Assembly: GCA_021200415.1 (NCBI GenBank)
Contig: JAJQGO010000026.1
Location: forward strand, 1-50,470
Length of the DNA stretch: 50,470 nucleotides
DNA from: Ruminococcus sp.
GTDB lineage: Bacteria > Bacillota > Clostridia > Oscillospirales > Ruminococcaceae
Reading direction: 5' to 3'
Every line of letters begins with the position of its first letter. Positions within the stretch are counted from its first letter, which is position 1. Under the pieces are notes generated by a model. It had not been told where the DNA came from, ran no database searches, and saw nothing but the letters and a program-made list of their open reading frames with translations. Both the position numbers and the translations under genes were made by a program. Below, in pieces: positions 1 to 8,679 of this stretch.

Positions 1-3
1 CTT

Positions 4-115
4 TGTCAAGCTTTTTTCGAGACTTTTTCTTACTTTTCCCAAAGTCGCAGCCTCTTTCGCTCGCCTCCGTTTCAGACAGCTTTTATATTATAGCACCTCC
101 AACCCCTTTTGTCAA
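4..115 (-). promoter_or_regulatory. Tandem strong promoters reading out of the left edge
   Basis: Read on the minus strand, an exact TTGACA (110-115) lies 17 bp from an exact TATAAT (87-92). A second TTGACA (4-9) follows about 80 bp downstream, its -10 lying outside the window. The stretch around the first -10 is nearly identical to the rplJ promoter at 37066-37094. Tandem consensus promoters of this kind usually drive rRNA, tRNA or ribosomal protein transcripts in Firmicutes; which one applies here cannot be seen. Confidence 0.7.
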
Positions 116-165
116 GTATATTTTTTCACCTTTTTTCTCCTCTTTTTTTGTTTATTTTGCATAAA

Positions 166-196
166 CACAAAAAAACAAAACGCCCCGAAGGGCGCT
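166..196 (-). terminator. Intrinsic terminator with UUCG tetraloop
   Basis: On the minus strand a short GC stem (181-185 with 190-194) closes on a TTCG tetraloop and is followed by a T-rich run (165-180). It lies just after the stop of the SGNH lipoprotein gene and ends that transcript. Confidence 0.85.
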
Positions 197-223
197 TTCT
201 GCATATTCAGATTTCAGCACGCA

Positions 224-1456
224 TCACTCAACGTCGAGGAACGCCGCATACTGATTTATAAATTCGTCCGAAACAATATCTCCCGCTTCGCCGTTGGGAT
301 GTCCGCCATAGAGTGCTGTCGCGGGATCCTCCTCCGTTGAAAGGAGCGACGCAAAATCAAAATAGAACACGCCGTATTCCTCACAGGTGCTTTTCAGCAG
401 CTCATTATATTCGGTGCGGACAGCTTCCATGTCCTCGCGGTAATCCTCGGACGGCGCGTTGAACACAATCACGCTGCAATTTTTCTCCTTCAGCTTGTCA
501 AGAACCGTCCTGAGATAGCTGTCAATTTCAGATGCCGTATTGCCGCCGTCACCGCCGTATTCTCCCGAAACAATATCATTCGTTCCGAACGCCACAATCA
601 CAACGTCAGCCTCTGCGGCACGCTCCAGCCAGTCGCCGTCAAGAGCTGCATCGCTCGTTCTCGACCAGCCAAGACCACAGTTCCAAAAGGCGTAATCATC
701 CCCAAGCTTCTGGGAAATTCTTGCCGACCAGAACTCATACGCCATAGCCTCCGTCTGACAGCCCTGTGTAATTGAATCGCCGATTGCCGCAATATTATAT
801 TTTACATCACGGCTTGCCCCGATAAGCTGCGGCATGGGAACCTGATCGCAGTAGACAAGGCCGTTTCCGTCACCGTAATCAGCTCCGACCTTTGTGAGGT
901 TGGACATGGAAATCGCAGGAATATCCGTTCCCGTCAGAGTCCACTCCCAGACAAGATAGTGCCCCTCCTCAACGTCAAATGTTATGGGGTCGCTCCAATA
1001 GGTTTCACCGCCCGAAACCGACTTCTGCTCCGCACCGTCAAAGGTTACTGCCTGATAGCCTGTGATTTCATCCTCAATGCTTGTGCCGCCGTCGGCAATA
1101 TACGCGCTCTCAATGGTGTAATCGCCTCCCACACGTCCGGCGTATGCCTCCTCGCCGTCATCGTATGTAGAGTCCACAGTATTCGAGAAATAGAAGCAAT
1201 ACTCCAGCTCGCCGTACTCCTCAACAGGAAAATACGCCCGATACGTTACGCTTTCCGCCTCCCCGACAATATTGTTATTGCCGGTTGCGATATAAGTATT
1301 TGACACGTATTTTCCGAAATCCGACTCGTTGTTTTTCACCTCCGCCGCAGACGTAATGTCCTGAGCCTTTGATGCTTCGCTTTCCTCGTCAGCTCCGCAC
1401 GAGATCAGGGACAATGCCATAGCTGCCGCAAGAACTCCTGAAATAATCCTTTTCAT
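224..1456 (-). CDS. SGNH/GDSL-family hydrolase lipoprotein
   Basis: A 410-aa surface lipoprotein, probably a carbohydrate esterase. The ATG at 1456 is chosen because a GGAGG site sits 6 bp upstream and the protein then begins with a lipoprotein signal peptide ending in LISC (Cys20). Residues about 45-210 form an uncharacterised beta-rich region. The SGNH domain follows: block I GDSIT (Ser228), Gly in NCGLGW (about 261), block III GTND (291-294) and the catalytic His in GGHPNG (His386). The Asp usually found three residues before this His is replaced by Gly, so it may work as a Ser-His dyad, as CE2 esterases do. Substrate unknown; acetylated or feruloylated plant polysaccharide is an inference from the neighbouring dockerin enzymes. 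It has its own promoter at 1498-1526. Confidence 0.8.
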   Translation of the reverse strand: MKRIISGVLAAAMALSLISCGADEESEASKAQDITSAAEVKNNESDFGKYVSNTYIATGNNNIVGEAESVTYRAYFPVEEYGELEYCFYFSNTVDSTYDDGEEAYAGRVGGDYTIESAYIADGGTSIEDEITGYQAVTFDGAEQKSVSGGETYWSDPITFDVEEGHYLVWEWTLTGTDIPAISMSNLTKVGADYGDGNGLVYCDQVPMPQLIGASRDVKYNIAAIGDSITQGCQTEAMAYEFWSARISQKLGDDYAFWNCGLGWSRTSDAALDGDWLERAAEADVVIVAFGTNDIVSGEYGGDGGNTASEIDSYLRTVLDKLKEKNCSVIVFNAPSEDYREDMEAVRTEYNELLKSTCEEYGVFYFDFASLLSTEEDPATALYGGHPNGEAGDIVSDEFINQYAAFLDVE

Positions 1457-1497
1457 ATTGACCTCCGTTGCATTTAATATGCCTATAATATACATCT

Positions 1498-1526
1498 ATT
1501 ATACCACATCAGCAAAGCGTTTTCAA
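1498..1526 (-). promoter_or_regulatory. Promoter of the SGNH lipoprotein gene
   Basis: On the minus strand TTGAAA (1521-1526), a 17-bp spacer and TATAAT (1498-1503) lie about 42 bp upstream of the chosen ATG. The promoter fills the short gap after bioA, so the lipoprotein can be expressed independently of the biotin operon. Confidence 0.75.
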
Positions 1527-1543
1527 GAGTATTGCAATGAATA

Positions 1544-2881
1544 TTAAAGAACTTCCCTCACTGCGGCTGCACATCGCTCCACGGCGGCATCTATCTCGCT
1601 CTCATTTATTATCAGCGGCGGATTGAAGTACAGGACATTCCCCAGCGGACGCAGAAGAAGTCCCTTTGTCAGGGCATTTCTGTAAATACGATAGCCCATT
1701 CTTAATGAGCTGTCAAAGCCCTTTTTGCTTTCCCTGTCCTCCACAAGCTCAATTGCGTTAATCAGCCCTATGGAGCGTATTTCGCCTACGTTCGGGTTAT
1801 CGCCGAATGTCTCCATGAGCCTTGCGTACAGATAGACTCCTCTTTCCTGCGCCTTCTCAAGAACATCTGTGTTCTGCAAAATTCCCTGAACCGCAATTGC
1901 CGCGGAGCAGCCAAGAGGATTTCCGCTGTAGGTGTGACTGTGCATGAAGGCTCGTCCTGAGCTGTAATCCGCGTAAAAGGCATCGTATATTTCATCTGTG
2001 GTTATGGTTATCGCCATCGGCATATAGCCACCTGTAAGTCCCTTCGATACGCACATTATATCGGGAGTTATTCCCGCATGATCACAGGCAAAATATTTTC
2101 CCGTGCGTCCGAAGCCTGTCGCGATTTCATCGGCAATCAGAAGTATGCCGTATCTGTCGCAAAGCTCCCGAAGCTTTTTCAGGTAAAGAGGCGGATATAT
2201 TCTCATGCCTGCGCTGCCCTGAAGAAGCGGCTCAACTATAATGGCGCAGGTTTCATCGCCATGCTCGGCAAAAGCCTCCTCCGCCCTGACGAAGCACTCG
2301 CAGCCGCAGCAGTCACGGCATTTTCCATATTTGCAGCGATAGCAGTCGGGAGCTTCTATTTGTATGGTATCCATGAGCATGGGCTTGTAAATTTTTGCGT
2401 AGAGATCGAGAGTTCCCACGGAAAGCGCGCCTATGGTTTCCCCGTGATAGCCGTCAGACAGGCACATGAAGCGTGTGCGTCGGGAATGTCCGCATTGATA
2501 CTGATACTGAAACGCCATTTTCAGCGCGCATTCAACCGATGCCGAACCGTTATCGGAGAAGTTGAATTTTGTCAGTCCCTTTGGAATTATCTTCATCAGC
2601 TGCTCGCAAAGCTCAATTGCGGGCTTGTGGGTGAAATCGGCAAAAATAACGTGTTCAAGACTGTCCAGCTAGGACTTTACGGCTTCGTTCACAGTCGGAT
2701 TGCAGTGTCCCAGAAGATTGCACCACCACGAGCTGACAATATCAATATATTCCTTTCCGTTTTCGTCATAGAGGTAAACTCCCCTGCCCCTGTCAATAAC
2801 TATGGGCGGATATTCCTCATAGTCCTTCATCTGTGAGCATGGATGCCAGATATGCTTCAAGTCACGCTCCGCATAGTTCAT
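1544..2881 (-). pseudogene. bioA: bioA, DAPA aminotransferase, interrupted by an amber stop
   Basis: Adenosylmethionine-8-amino-7-oxononanoate aminotransferase makes 7,8-diaminopelargonate in biotin synthesis. The reading frame starts at the ATG at 2881 (AAGGAG site, 13 nt after the bioD stop) and continues to 1544 in one frame, about 445 codons, the normal family length. Codon 71 (2669-2671) is TAG. Upstream lies the conserved [11 protein letters not shown] and [11 protein letters not shown]; downstream the frame resumes at once with LDSLEHVIFADFTHKP, and the PLP-lysine region CVSKGLTGG is intact. Family members carry Gln at the interrupted position, so a single CAG-to-TAG change explains it. 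TAG is an ordinary stop elsewhere here (genes ending at 6258, 16608 and 24543), so recoding is unlikely. No good ribosome binding site precedes the Met at 2596. Either a nonsense pseudogene or a base error. Confidence 0.9.
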
Positions 2882-2894
2882 TTTATACATCTCC

Positions 2895-3563
2895 TTATCC
2901 GAAAAGCGTTTCGGCAATATTCCCCGAAACACTTATATTTTCCGCATTTTCCCCGACTCTCGCTATAACGGGTATGCCGGTGAGAGCCTCCGCCATTTTT
3001 CCGTTGTCCTCCTCCATGAGAGTACCGCCGAAGCGATTCAGAATAATTCCCCGAACCCTGATATTTCTGCTTTTCAGGTACTCCGCTGTCAGAACAATGG
3101 AATTTATAGTGCCAAGTCCCGCATCCGCCACAATCAGCGTATCAAGCTCCAGCAGCTTTATTATATCCTCAAGGAGTATATGCTCAGATTCATCCCAGCG
3201 TATGGGGCAGACAATTCCGCCGCTGCCCTCTGCGACAACATAATCATACCTGTCGGTAACTCTGTCATAGTCAGCCTTGATTTTCGCCGTTTCCGGAGGA
3301 TTTCCCTCAAGTCCTGCGGCAAGATGAGGTGAAACAGCATTTTTGTACAGATACGAGACAAGGGACGATTCCTCCTGCCCGATTCCTGCAATGCGGTTCA
3401 CATAGCCTGCGTCGCTTTCCCCGATAGATTCAGCACCACTGAGGGCAGCCTTGTAATATCCCGCATTGAAGCCCTCCTGACGAAGCCTTTTCACCAGAAG
3501 TGCCGTAATATACGTTTTCCCGACATCTGTACCTGTTGCCGTTATAAAAATTCCCTTACTCAT
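2895..3563 (-). CDS. bioD: Dethiobiotin synthetase
   Basis: ATP-dependent synthetase that closes the ureido ring of dethiobiotin from 7,8-diaminopelargonate and CO2; cytosolic. The 222-aa protein has the P-loop ATGTDVGKT near residue 7, the EGSGGIVCP segment that binds substrate and nucleotide, and a typical family length. The start at 3563 is preferred because the P-loop then lies close to the N-terminus as in the family. It overlaps the 3' end of bioY by 8 bp, implying translational coupling. Its supplier BioA is interrupted here, so this step may lack substrate unless the amber codon is an error. Confidence 0.93.
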   Translation of the reverse strand: MSKGIFITATGTDVGKTYITALLVKRLRQEGFNAGYYKAALSGAESIGESDAGYVNRIAGIGQEESSLVSYLYKNAVSPHLAAGLEGNPPETAKIKADYDRVTDRYDYVVAEGSGGIVCPIRWDESEHILLEDIIKLLELDTLIVADAGLGTINSIVLTAEYLKSRNIRVRGIILNRFGGTLMEEDNGKMAEALTGIPVIARVGENAENISVSGNIAETLFG

Positions 3564-4143
3564 TTTCAGCGCGGTCTCCCTTTCTCCTGCCAACATCATG
3601 TGCGGCGACAACCGGAATAATCCTCTTTGCCGCAAGGGCAGCAACAAATGTAAGCGCAATATCTCCCGGAACAACCAGAACGAAGCAGTACAGCAGCACG
3701 CTGCGAACGGTTACATCAGATCCGAGGTAAAAGCGGCTTATTAGATAATAGTACAGTATTCCCATTACGTAGACAACGACAAGTCCCGCAAAGCCTGCCG
3801 CAAGAAGCCTTGGATATGACGGTCTGCTGCTTTTTCGGGCAATAAGACCTGTAACAAAAGCTCCCAGCGCAAAACCGATGATATAGCCGAAGGTGGGCTT
3901 GAAAACATAACCAATGCCGCCGCCCTCCGTAAATACAGGGATTCCGATAAGTCCGAGAGCAATATAAATCAGGACGCTTATCATGCCGTTTTTCGCCCCT
4001 AAAATATATCCCGCAAGGGTGACGAATGTGAGCTGCAATGTAAACGGCACATATGGGATGGGGATTTTTATAAATGCTCCCACTGCCGTAAGAGCCGCAA
4101 ACATTGCGCAGAGTATGAGGTTTCTTATTTTTTCGCTGTTCAT
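3556..4143 (-). CDS. bioY: Biotin transporter, S component BioY
   Basis: Membrane substrate-binding (S) subunit of an ECF-type biotin transporter. The 195-aa protein has about six hydrophobic segments and the conserved N-terminal IPIPYVPFTLQ block and the YILGAKNG loop of the family. The ATG at 4143 follows an AAAGGAA site. No ECF ATPase or T component is adjacent, so it probably shares a housekeeping ECF module encoded elsewhere. It is first in the bioY-bioD-bioA operon, directly downstream of a BirA-type operator, so biotin is expected to repress uptake and synthesis together. With bioA interrupted, uptake may be the main biotin source. Confidence 0.93.
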   Translation of the reverse strand: MNSEKIRNLILCAMFAALTAVGAFIKIPIPYVPFTLQLTFVTLAGYILGAKNGMISVLIYIALGLIGIPVFTEGGGIGYVFKPTFGYIIGFALGAFVTGLIARKSSRPSYPRLLAAGFAGLVVVYVMGILYYYLISRFYLGSDVTVRSVLLYCFVLVVPGDIALTFVAALAAKRIIPVVAAHDVGRRKGDRAENE

Positions 4144-4183
4144 TTTAATTTTCCTTTCGATGGATATTTTTCTTACATCAACT

Positions 4184-4237
4184 ATTGTAGCATAATCGCT
4201 CTCAATTGTCAACCACTATTTTAAAAAAAGTTGACAA
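4184..4237 (-). promoter_or_regulatory. bioYDA promoter with BirA-type operator
   Basis: On the minus strand TTGACA (4207-4212), 17 bp and TACAAT (4184-4189) form a promoter. A perfect inverted repeat, TTGTCAAC (4206-4213) and GTTGACAA (4230-4237) with a 16-bp spacer, overlaps the -35 box. The half-site geometry matches operators of biotin protein ligase repressors (BirA). The operator/promoter overlap is seen; regulation by BirA is inferred from biotin-operon context. Confidence 0.85.
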
Positions 4238-4293
4238 CTCCTCCGCGGCATCATGAACTCCAATATATGCGACAAAAGTCGGCATATTATCTA

Positions 4294-4322
4294 TTGACTT
4301 TTTTGGGCAAAGATGTTAAAAT
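4294..4322 (+). promoter_or_regulatory. Promoter of the GH5 cellulase gene
   Basis: TTGACT (4294-4299), a 17-bp spacer and TAAAAT (4317-4322). It leaves a leader of about 55 nt before the AAAGGAG site and ATG of the cellulase gene. Confidence 0.75.
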
Positions 4323-4386
4323 TAAGGTGAGGTATAAGGCTCTGCCTTACATACGTTTAACTCTATTTTTGAAAGGAGAAATTATT

Positions 4387-6207
4387 ATGAAGAAATTCCG
4401 CAATGCTCTGGCAGCTTTCCTTGCGCTTACTATGCTTTCAGCTTCGGGCGCTGCTACAGGAATCTCTGCCGTGACAGCAGCAACTGACAGCACGGCTGCT
4501 GTGGACGACTGCAACGACGACTGGCTTCACGCTGTCGGAAGCCGCCTCTATGACATGGACGGCAACGAGGTCTGGCTAACCGGCGCAAACTGGTTCGGCT
4601 TCAACTGCTCCGAAAACTGCGCCCACTACCTCTGGAGCGCCGACATTGACGATATGCTTTCGAGCATCGCCGACCATGGCATCAATGTTATCCGCTTCCC
4701 TATCTCATCTGAGCTTCTTATTTCCTGGATGAACGGAACTCCCAACGAGGTTTCAAGCGTATCCGCAAGCATCGACCCCTACTACTCCATTAACCCCGAT
4801 TTCTGCAACGAGGACGGCTCTATCAAGAACAGCATGGAGATTTTCGACATCATTATGCAGAAATGCAAGGAATACGGTCTGAAGGCGTTCGTGGACATTC
4901 ACAGCCCCAACGCCGATAACTCCGGTCACAACTATAATCTGTGGTACGGCAAGGAAACCTCCGACGGAACTATGGTTACAACGGAGCTTTGGATTGAATC
5001 TCTCGTATGGCTTGCCGACAAGTACAAAAACGATGACACGCTTCTTGCCTACGACCTGAAAAATGAGCCTCACGGAAAGGGTCAGGAAGGCTCTGACGCG
5101 GCTAAATGGGACGATTCAACCGATGAAAACAACTGGGCTTACGCAGCTACACAGTGCGCTAACGCTATTCTTGAGGTCAACCCGAACGCTCTGATTCTTG
5201 TTGAGGGCGTTGAGCAGCAGTGCAAGGAGGGCATCAGCTCCGAACAGGGCGTTGAGTATTACTGGGGTATGCCCGATTCAAAAACCGATTCTCCCTATTA
5301 TCCCGCATGGTGGGGCGGTCAGCTCCGCGGCGTAAGGGATAATCCTATCGTTCCCGACAGCGGCACAAGTCAGATTGTTTATTCACCTCACGATTACGGC
5401 CCGTCAGTTTACGCGCAGACATGGTTCGACAAGGACTTCACAACAGAAACGCTTCTTGACGACTACTGGTACGATACATGGGCATATATCAACGCTGAGG
5501 ATATTGCTCCTCTCCTCGTGGGCGAATGGGGCGGATATATGGACGGCGCTGAAAATCAGAAGTGGATGGAGCTTCTCCGCGACTACATGATTGACAACCA
5601 CATCAACCACACATTCTGGTGCCTCAACACCAACTCCGGCGATACGGGCGGTCTTTGGACCGGATTCTCCTATTCGCCTGACACAGGCACTACAATTGAA
5701 TGGGACGATGAAAAGTACGCTCTCGTTGAGGAGGCTCTCTGGCAGACCCTTGATACGGGAAAATATATCGGTCTTGATCATCAGAAGGCTCTCGGAAACA
5801 ACGATACCGGCATTTCACTTTCCGAATTCTACGCATCCTACGCATACACTGAGGGCAGCAACCTTGACGGCGGCACTATCCTTTCCGCTGACGATACGAC
5901 AACAAGCTCCACTACAGCTGCAGCTGAAACAACTACAGAAGCTACAACCGACGCAATTACGGAAAGCTCCACAGAAGATTCAGATACTGCATGGGGCGAC
6001 GCAAATGTTGACGGAGCAGTTGATATAAGCGACGCAGTTTCAATTCTCAGCTATGTAAGCAATGTTTCAAAATATCCCCTGACGGAACAGGGACTCCTGA
6101 ACGCCGACGTAAATCAGAACGGCGACGGCATAAGCAACTCCGATGCGCTGGCGGTGCAGAGGTATATTTCAAATGTAATCTCCGAGCTGCCTGAATCGTA
6201 TAATTAA
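4387..6207 (+). CDS. Secreted GH5 endoglucanase with type I dockerin
   Basis: Predicted cellulosomal endo-beta-1,4-glucanase, 606 aa. The ATG at 4387 follows AAAGGAG and gives a classic signal peptide (residues 1-32). The GH5 catalytic domain spans about 45-470 and resembles subfamily GH5_1 (GANWFGFNCSENCAHYLW near the start, SPHDYGPSVYAQTWF, SGDTGGLW). The acid/base is Glu227 in KNEPHG and the nucleophile Glu380 in LVGEWGGY. A Thr/Ser-rich linker (about 503-535) leads to a dockerin (537-606) with two calcium-binding repeats (GDANVDGAVDISDAVSILS and ADVNQNGDGISNSDALAVQ), which docks the enzyme to a scaffoldin cohesin. The dockerin is very like that of the GH26 protein at 40087-42114. Own promoter at 4294; terminator at 6213. 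The convergent AraC-type sensor is a plausible regulator, by proximity only. Confidence 0.93.
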   Translation: MKKFRNALAAFLALTMLSASGAATGISAVTAATDSTAAVDDCNDDWLHAVGSRLYDMDGNEVWLTGANWFGFNCSENCAHYLWSADIDDMLSSIADHGINVIRFPISSELLISWMNGTPNEVSSVSASIDPYYSINPDFCNEDGSIKNSMEIFDIIMQKCKEYGLKAFVDIHSPNADNSGHNYNLWYGKETSDGTMVTTELWIESLVWLADKYKNDDTLLAYDLKNEPHGKGQEGSDAAKWDDSTDENNWAYAATQCANAILEVNPNALILVEGVEQQCKEGISSEQGVEYYWGMPDSKTDSPYYPAWWGGQLRGVRDNPIVPDSGTSQIVYSPHDYGPSVYAQTWFDKDFTTETLLDDYWYDTWAYINAEDIAPLLVGEWGGYMDGAENQKWMELLRDYMIDNHINHTFWCLNTNSGDTGGLWTGFSYSPDTGTTIEWDDEKYALVEEALWQTLDTGKYIGLDHQKALGNNDTGISLSEFYASYAYTEGSNLDGGTILSADDTTTSSTTAAAETTTEATTDAITESSTEDSDTAWGDANVDGAVDISDAVSILSYVSNVSKYPLTEQGLLNADVNQNGDGISNSDALAVQRYISNVISELPESYN

Positions 6208-6212
6208 AAATC

Positions 6213-6246
6213 AAACAGCGGACAGATAATCTGTCCGCTGTTTTTT
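6213..6246. terminator. Bidirectional terminator
   Basis: A 10-bp perfect stem (6216-6225 with 6231-6240) with flanking A and T runs lies between the convergent cellulase and AraC genes and can end both transcripts. Confidence 0.9.
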
Positions 6247-6257
6247 GCTTATAAAAG

Positions 6258-8501
6258 CTATTCCTTCACCGTTCCGTTTTTTCTGTACTGCGATGCCGTA
6301 ATACCAAAGCGTGACTTGAACTGCCGCATAAAGTGAACCTCATTGCTGTAGCCGCATTCCGCGGCAATTTCAACAATTCTCATGCTCGTGCCGGTAAGAA
6401 GCTGCTGTGCCTTTTCCATGCGCGCGTTAATAACATCGTCAAGGCAGTTGACTCCGAACTGCTCCTTGTACTTCCTCTGGAAATGGCTGCGGCTTATGCC
6501 GATTCTCTTTATAATATCGGGAATATTCCAGTCAAGCTGGGGATTCAGATATATATCACGGCGCAGACGCCTGAGCTGCTCACGATAATCCGCAAACTGC
6601 CCGTCCGCCGAAGCCGCCCTCTCCGTTATCTTCCGAAGCTGCTCGTCAATTAAATCCTCCATGCCGTCGGAATCCTCCGAAACGCCGCAGTCCTCAAAAA
6701 TAATATCCGGCATTTGCATTTCCGCAATATTTCCCTGTAGGAACTGAATTTTCTTCTCAAGGGCAAGGATACGCTTCTGCGATACCTCCTGAAAATTCTC
6801 GCCGCTGTCCTCCGCAAGCATAACGGCAAAAACACTGCTGCCGAGTCTTGCGTAAAGCTCGTTTTTTTCCGCCGAAAGACGAAGCGCGTTCGCTATTATA
6901 AGTGAAACGTCTACACCTGCGTTTTCACGGACATTTTCCCCTCCCACACTTGATATAAGCATGAGAAACGTCTTTTCGTCACGGTTTTTCGAGAGAAATT
7001 CGGGGAGCTGCCCAAGAAATCCGTTTTTGTTGTAAAGTCCCGTTGCAGGGTCGTGGGCCGATTGCATTTCAAGCTGCTTCTGCTGATACTCACGGTAAAG
7101 TCTGCGCCGCAGAAGAATAAGACCGTTGCTTACCGCGTCCATCCAGTTCACATACAGGTCGTCAAGGCACACATCCTCCGCTCTTTCATATGATGCCGCC
7201 GTATATCCGAGTATCCTCTCATAGGAGTGGAGAGATGTTATCACCCATATCCGCGGCTCATGCTCGTTGTTCAGCTCCGGAACAACCCAGCCTGTAGGGA
7301 AATCATATCCGCAGCGTGCATTCGTATTATACCGCTTGGATAAAATCAGCTGCGTCTTGTCGGAAAATCCCTGACTGCGGAATGAATCGGGACTTGAAAA
7401 ATCATAGAACCAATCGCCGCACAGGCAAAAATCAATTGTTTTCCAATAGGGCAGAATATGCGCAAGGCTGTCCATGCGCTCAATCAGCTCCTCCATAGTT
7501 GACGCCTTTGACAGCTGACTTATATAATCCGTGGCAATATACTGCTTCTGCTTAAAGGCTCTGTCCATTTGCCTTGATATGTGACATTTAAGGAAAGCGT
7601 CGTCGCTGTAGTCGCTTCCGTATTCAAAGGAGCTGCAGCCGCAGCTTGTTCCGAAGCGGATTCTCTGATACGACCTGTCTGACGAGGTATCCTCCCGACC
7701 AATCAGGGACATAAGCCGTCTTACGGCGTCCGAGCCGAAGCGATAGAAGCTCCCGATTACAGTTGTAATGCGCGGAGACATCATATAAGCCTCCCACCTG
7801 CCGTCAAAGCCTGTAACGGCAATATCCCCGGGAACTGATATTCCCCTTGCGGTCAGGGCGTTTACAAGGGACATTGCCATAACGTCATTGGCACACACCA
7901 CCGCATCGGGCATTTCAACCTCGCCGCAGGCTATTTTCTCCGCAAGCTTTTCAGGCTCCTTCACCCAGAAATTGCCGTAGAACACATTTTTCTCGTCAAA
8001 AGCAATGCCGGCCTCGTCAAGGGCATCACGAAAGCCTGCCAGACGCTCCTCCGAATCACGGTTTCCGGCGAATCCCGAAAGGAAATAAAAGCTTCGGCAG
8101 CCATGCTCATTTATGAGATGACTTGTAATTTCCTTGACGCTGCCCCTCTGCTTCATAAATACGGAGTCATAGCCCTCATGCTCCTCGCCCATAACAACGC
8201 AGGGAGCCTTTTGCTTTTCAAGAAGCCCGTATATGCGATTTTTCAAATCGGCATTATTAAAGAAATCCGCTCCGAAGATAATGCCGTCCAGATCGGCTTT
8301 GCAGACAAGCTCATAGATATTGTCCATGCCCTCTATGTATGAATAATATTCAAGATCCGGCTGAGAATTGAAAATTCCGGAAAAGAGCAGAACATCGTAA
8401 CCCAGCGAGTTAGCCTTTTCGGCAATGCCGCTGAGAAGCTCAAAGCTTACCGAATCTATAAGATCAGGCAGTATCACGCCGATTTTTCCCTTTGAAATCA
8501 T
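6258..8501 (-). CDS. AraC-family regulator with LacI-like sensor and degenerate GGDEF domain
   Basis: A 747-aa cytosolic transcription factor. Residues about 5-285 form a periplasmic-binding-protein/LacI-like ligand domain without the usual N-terminal LacI helix-turn-helix (IGVILPDL, GFAGNRDSEERLAGF, CANDVMAM, IAVTGFDGRWEA). A Cys-rich spot (FGTSCGCSSFEYG) and a middle domain (about 300-470) of unknown type follow. A GGDEF-type domain (about 480-600) opens with DPATGLYN (484-491), but its signature is RLGSSVF (552-558) instead of RLGGDEF, so it cannot be an active diguanylate cyclase. The C-terminal AraC domain (about 650-742) has two helix-turn-helix motifs ending in GITASQYRKNG. It starts at an ATG behind GGAGG. 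It lies tail-to-tail with the GH5 cellulase, so sensing an oligosaccharide to control plant cell-wall genes is a reasonable inference. It ends in TAG. Confidence 0.85.
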   Translation of the reverse strand: MISKGKIGVILPDLIDSVSFELLSGIAEKANSLGYDVLLFSGIFNSQPDLEYYSYIEGMDNIYELVCKADLDGIIFGADFFNNADLKNRIYGLLEKQKAPCVVMGEEHEGYDSVFMKQRGSVKEITSHLINEHGCRSFYFLSGFAGNRDSEERLAGFRDALDEAGIAFDEKNVFYGNFWVKEPEKLAEKIACGEVEMPDAVVCANDVMAMSLVNALTARGISVPGDIAVTGFDGRWEAYMMSPRITTVIGSFYRFGSDAVRRLMSLIGREDTSSDRSYQRIRFGTSCGCSSFEYGSDYSDDAFLKCHISRQMDRAFKQKQYIATDYISQLSKASTMEELIERMDSLAHILPYWKTIDFCLCGDWFYDFSSPDSFRSQGFSDKTQLILSKRYNTNARCGYDFPTGWVVPELNNEHEPRIWVITSLHSYERILGYTAASYERAEDVCLDDLYVNWMDAVSNGLILLRRRLYREYQQKQLEMQSAHDPATGLYNKNGFLGQLPEFLSKNRDEKTFLMLISSVGGENVRENAGVDVSLIIANALRLSAEKNELYARLGSSVFAVMLAEDSGENFQEVSQKRILALEKKIQFLQGNIAEMQMPDIIFEDCGVSEDSDGMEDLIDEQLRKITERAASADGQFADYREQLRRLRRDIYLNPQLDWNIPDIIKRIGISRSHFQRKYKEQFGVNCLDDVINARMEKAQQLLTGTSMRIVEIAAECGYSNEVHFMRQFKSRFGITASQYRKNGTVKE

Positions 8502-8536
8502 CAGATCCTCCGTTCTGTTAGAGTTTATATAATCTC

Positions 8537-8565
8537 ATTATATAAAATAGAATCGGCACTGTCAA
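8537..8565 (-). promoter_or_regulatory. Promoter of the AraC/LacI-sensor gene
   Basis: On the minus strand an exact TTGACA (8560-8565), 17-bp spacer and exact TATAAT (8537-8542), about 36 bp upstream of the ATG at 8501. Confidence 0.85.
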
Positions 8566-8603
8566 GAGGATTTTTCACCGCAGTGCAGCCCTCCTGTATG
8601 CTA

Positions 8604-8633
8604 TTGACATATGGGAAAGCTTGGTGATATAAT
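8604..8633 (+). promoter_or_regulatory. Promoter of the flavodoxin gene
   Basis: TTGACA (8604-8609), 18-bp spacer and TATAAT (8628-8633), about 46 bp upstream of the flavodoxin ATG at 8680. Divergent from the AraC-type gene. Confidence 0.8.
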
Positions 8634-8679
8634 TATTTACAGAGCTGTAAAATCAGCTCGGAAAGGCAGGTTATATACC

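Noticed and set aside
2669-2671. Recoding of TAG as an amino acid (for example pyrrolysine) in bioA
   Set aside because: TAG ends at least three intact genes here (stops at 6258, 16608 and 24543), and the site is not a known pyrrolysine-containing family.
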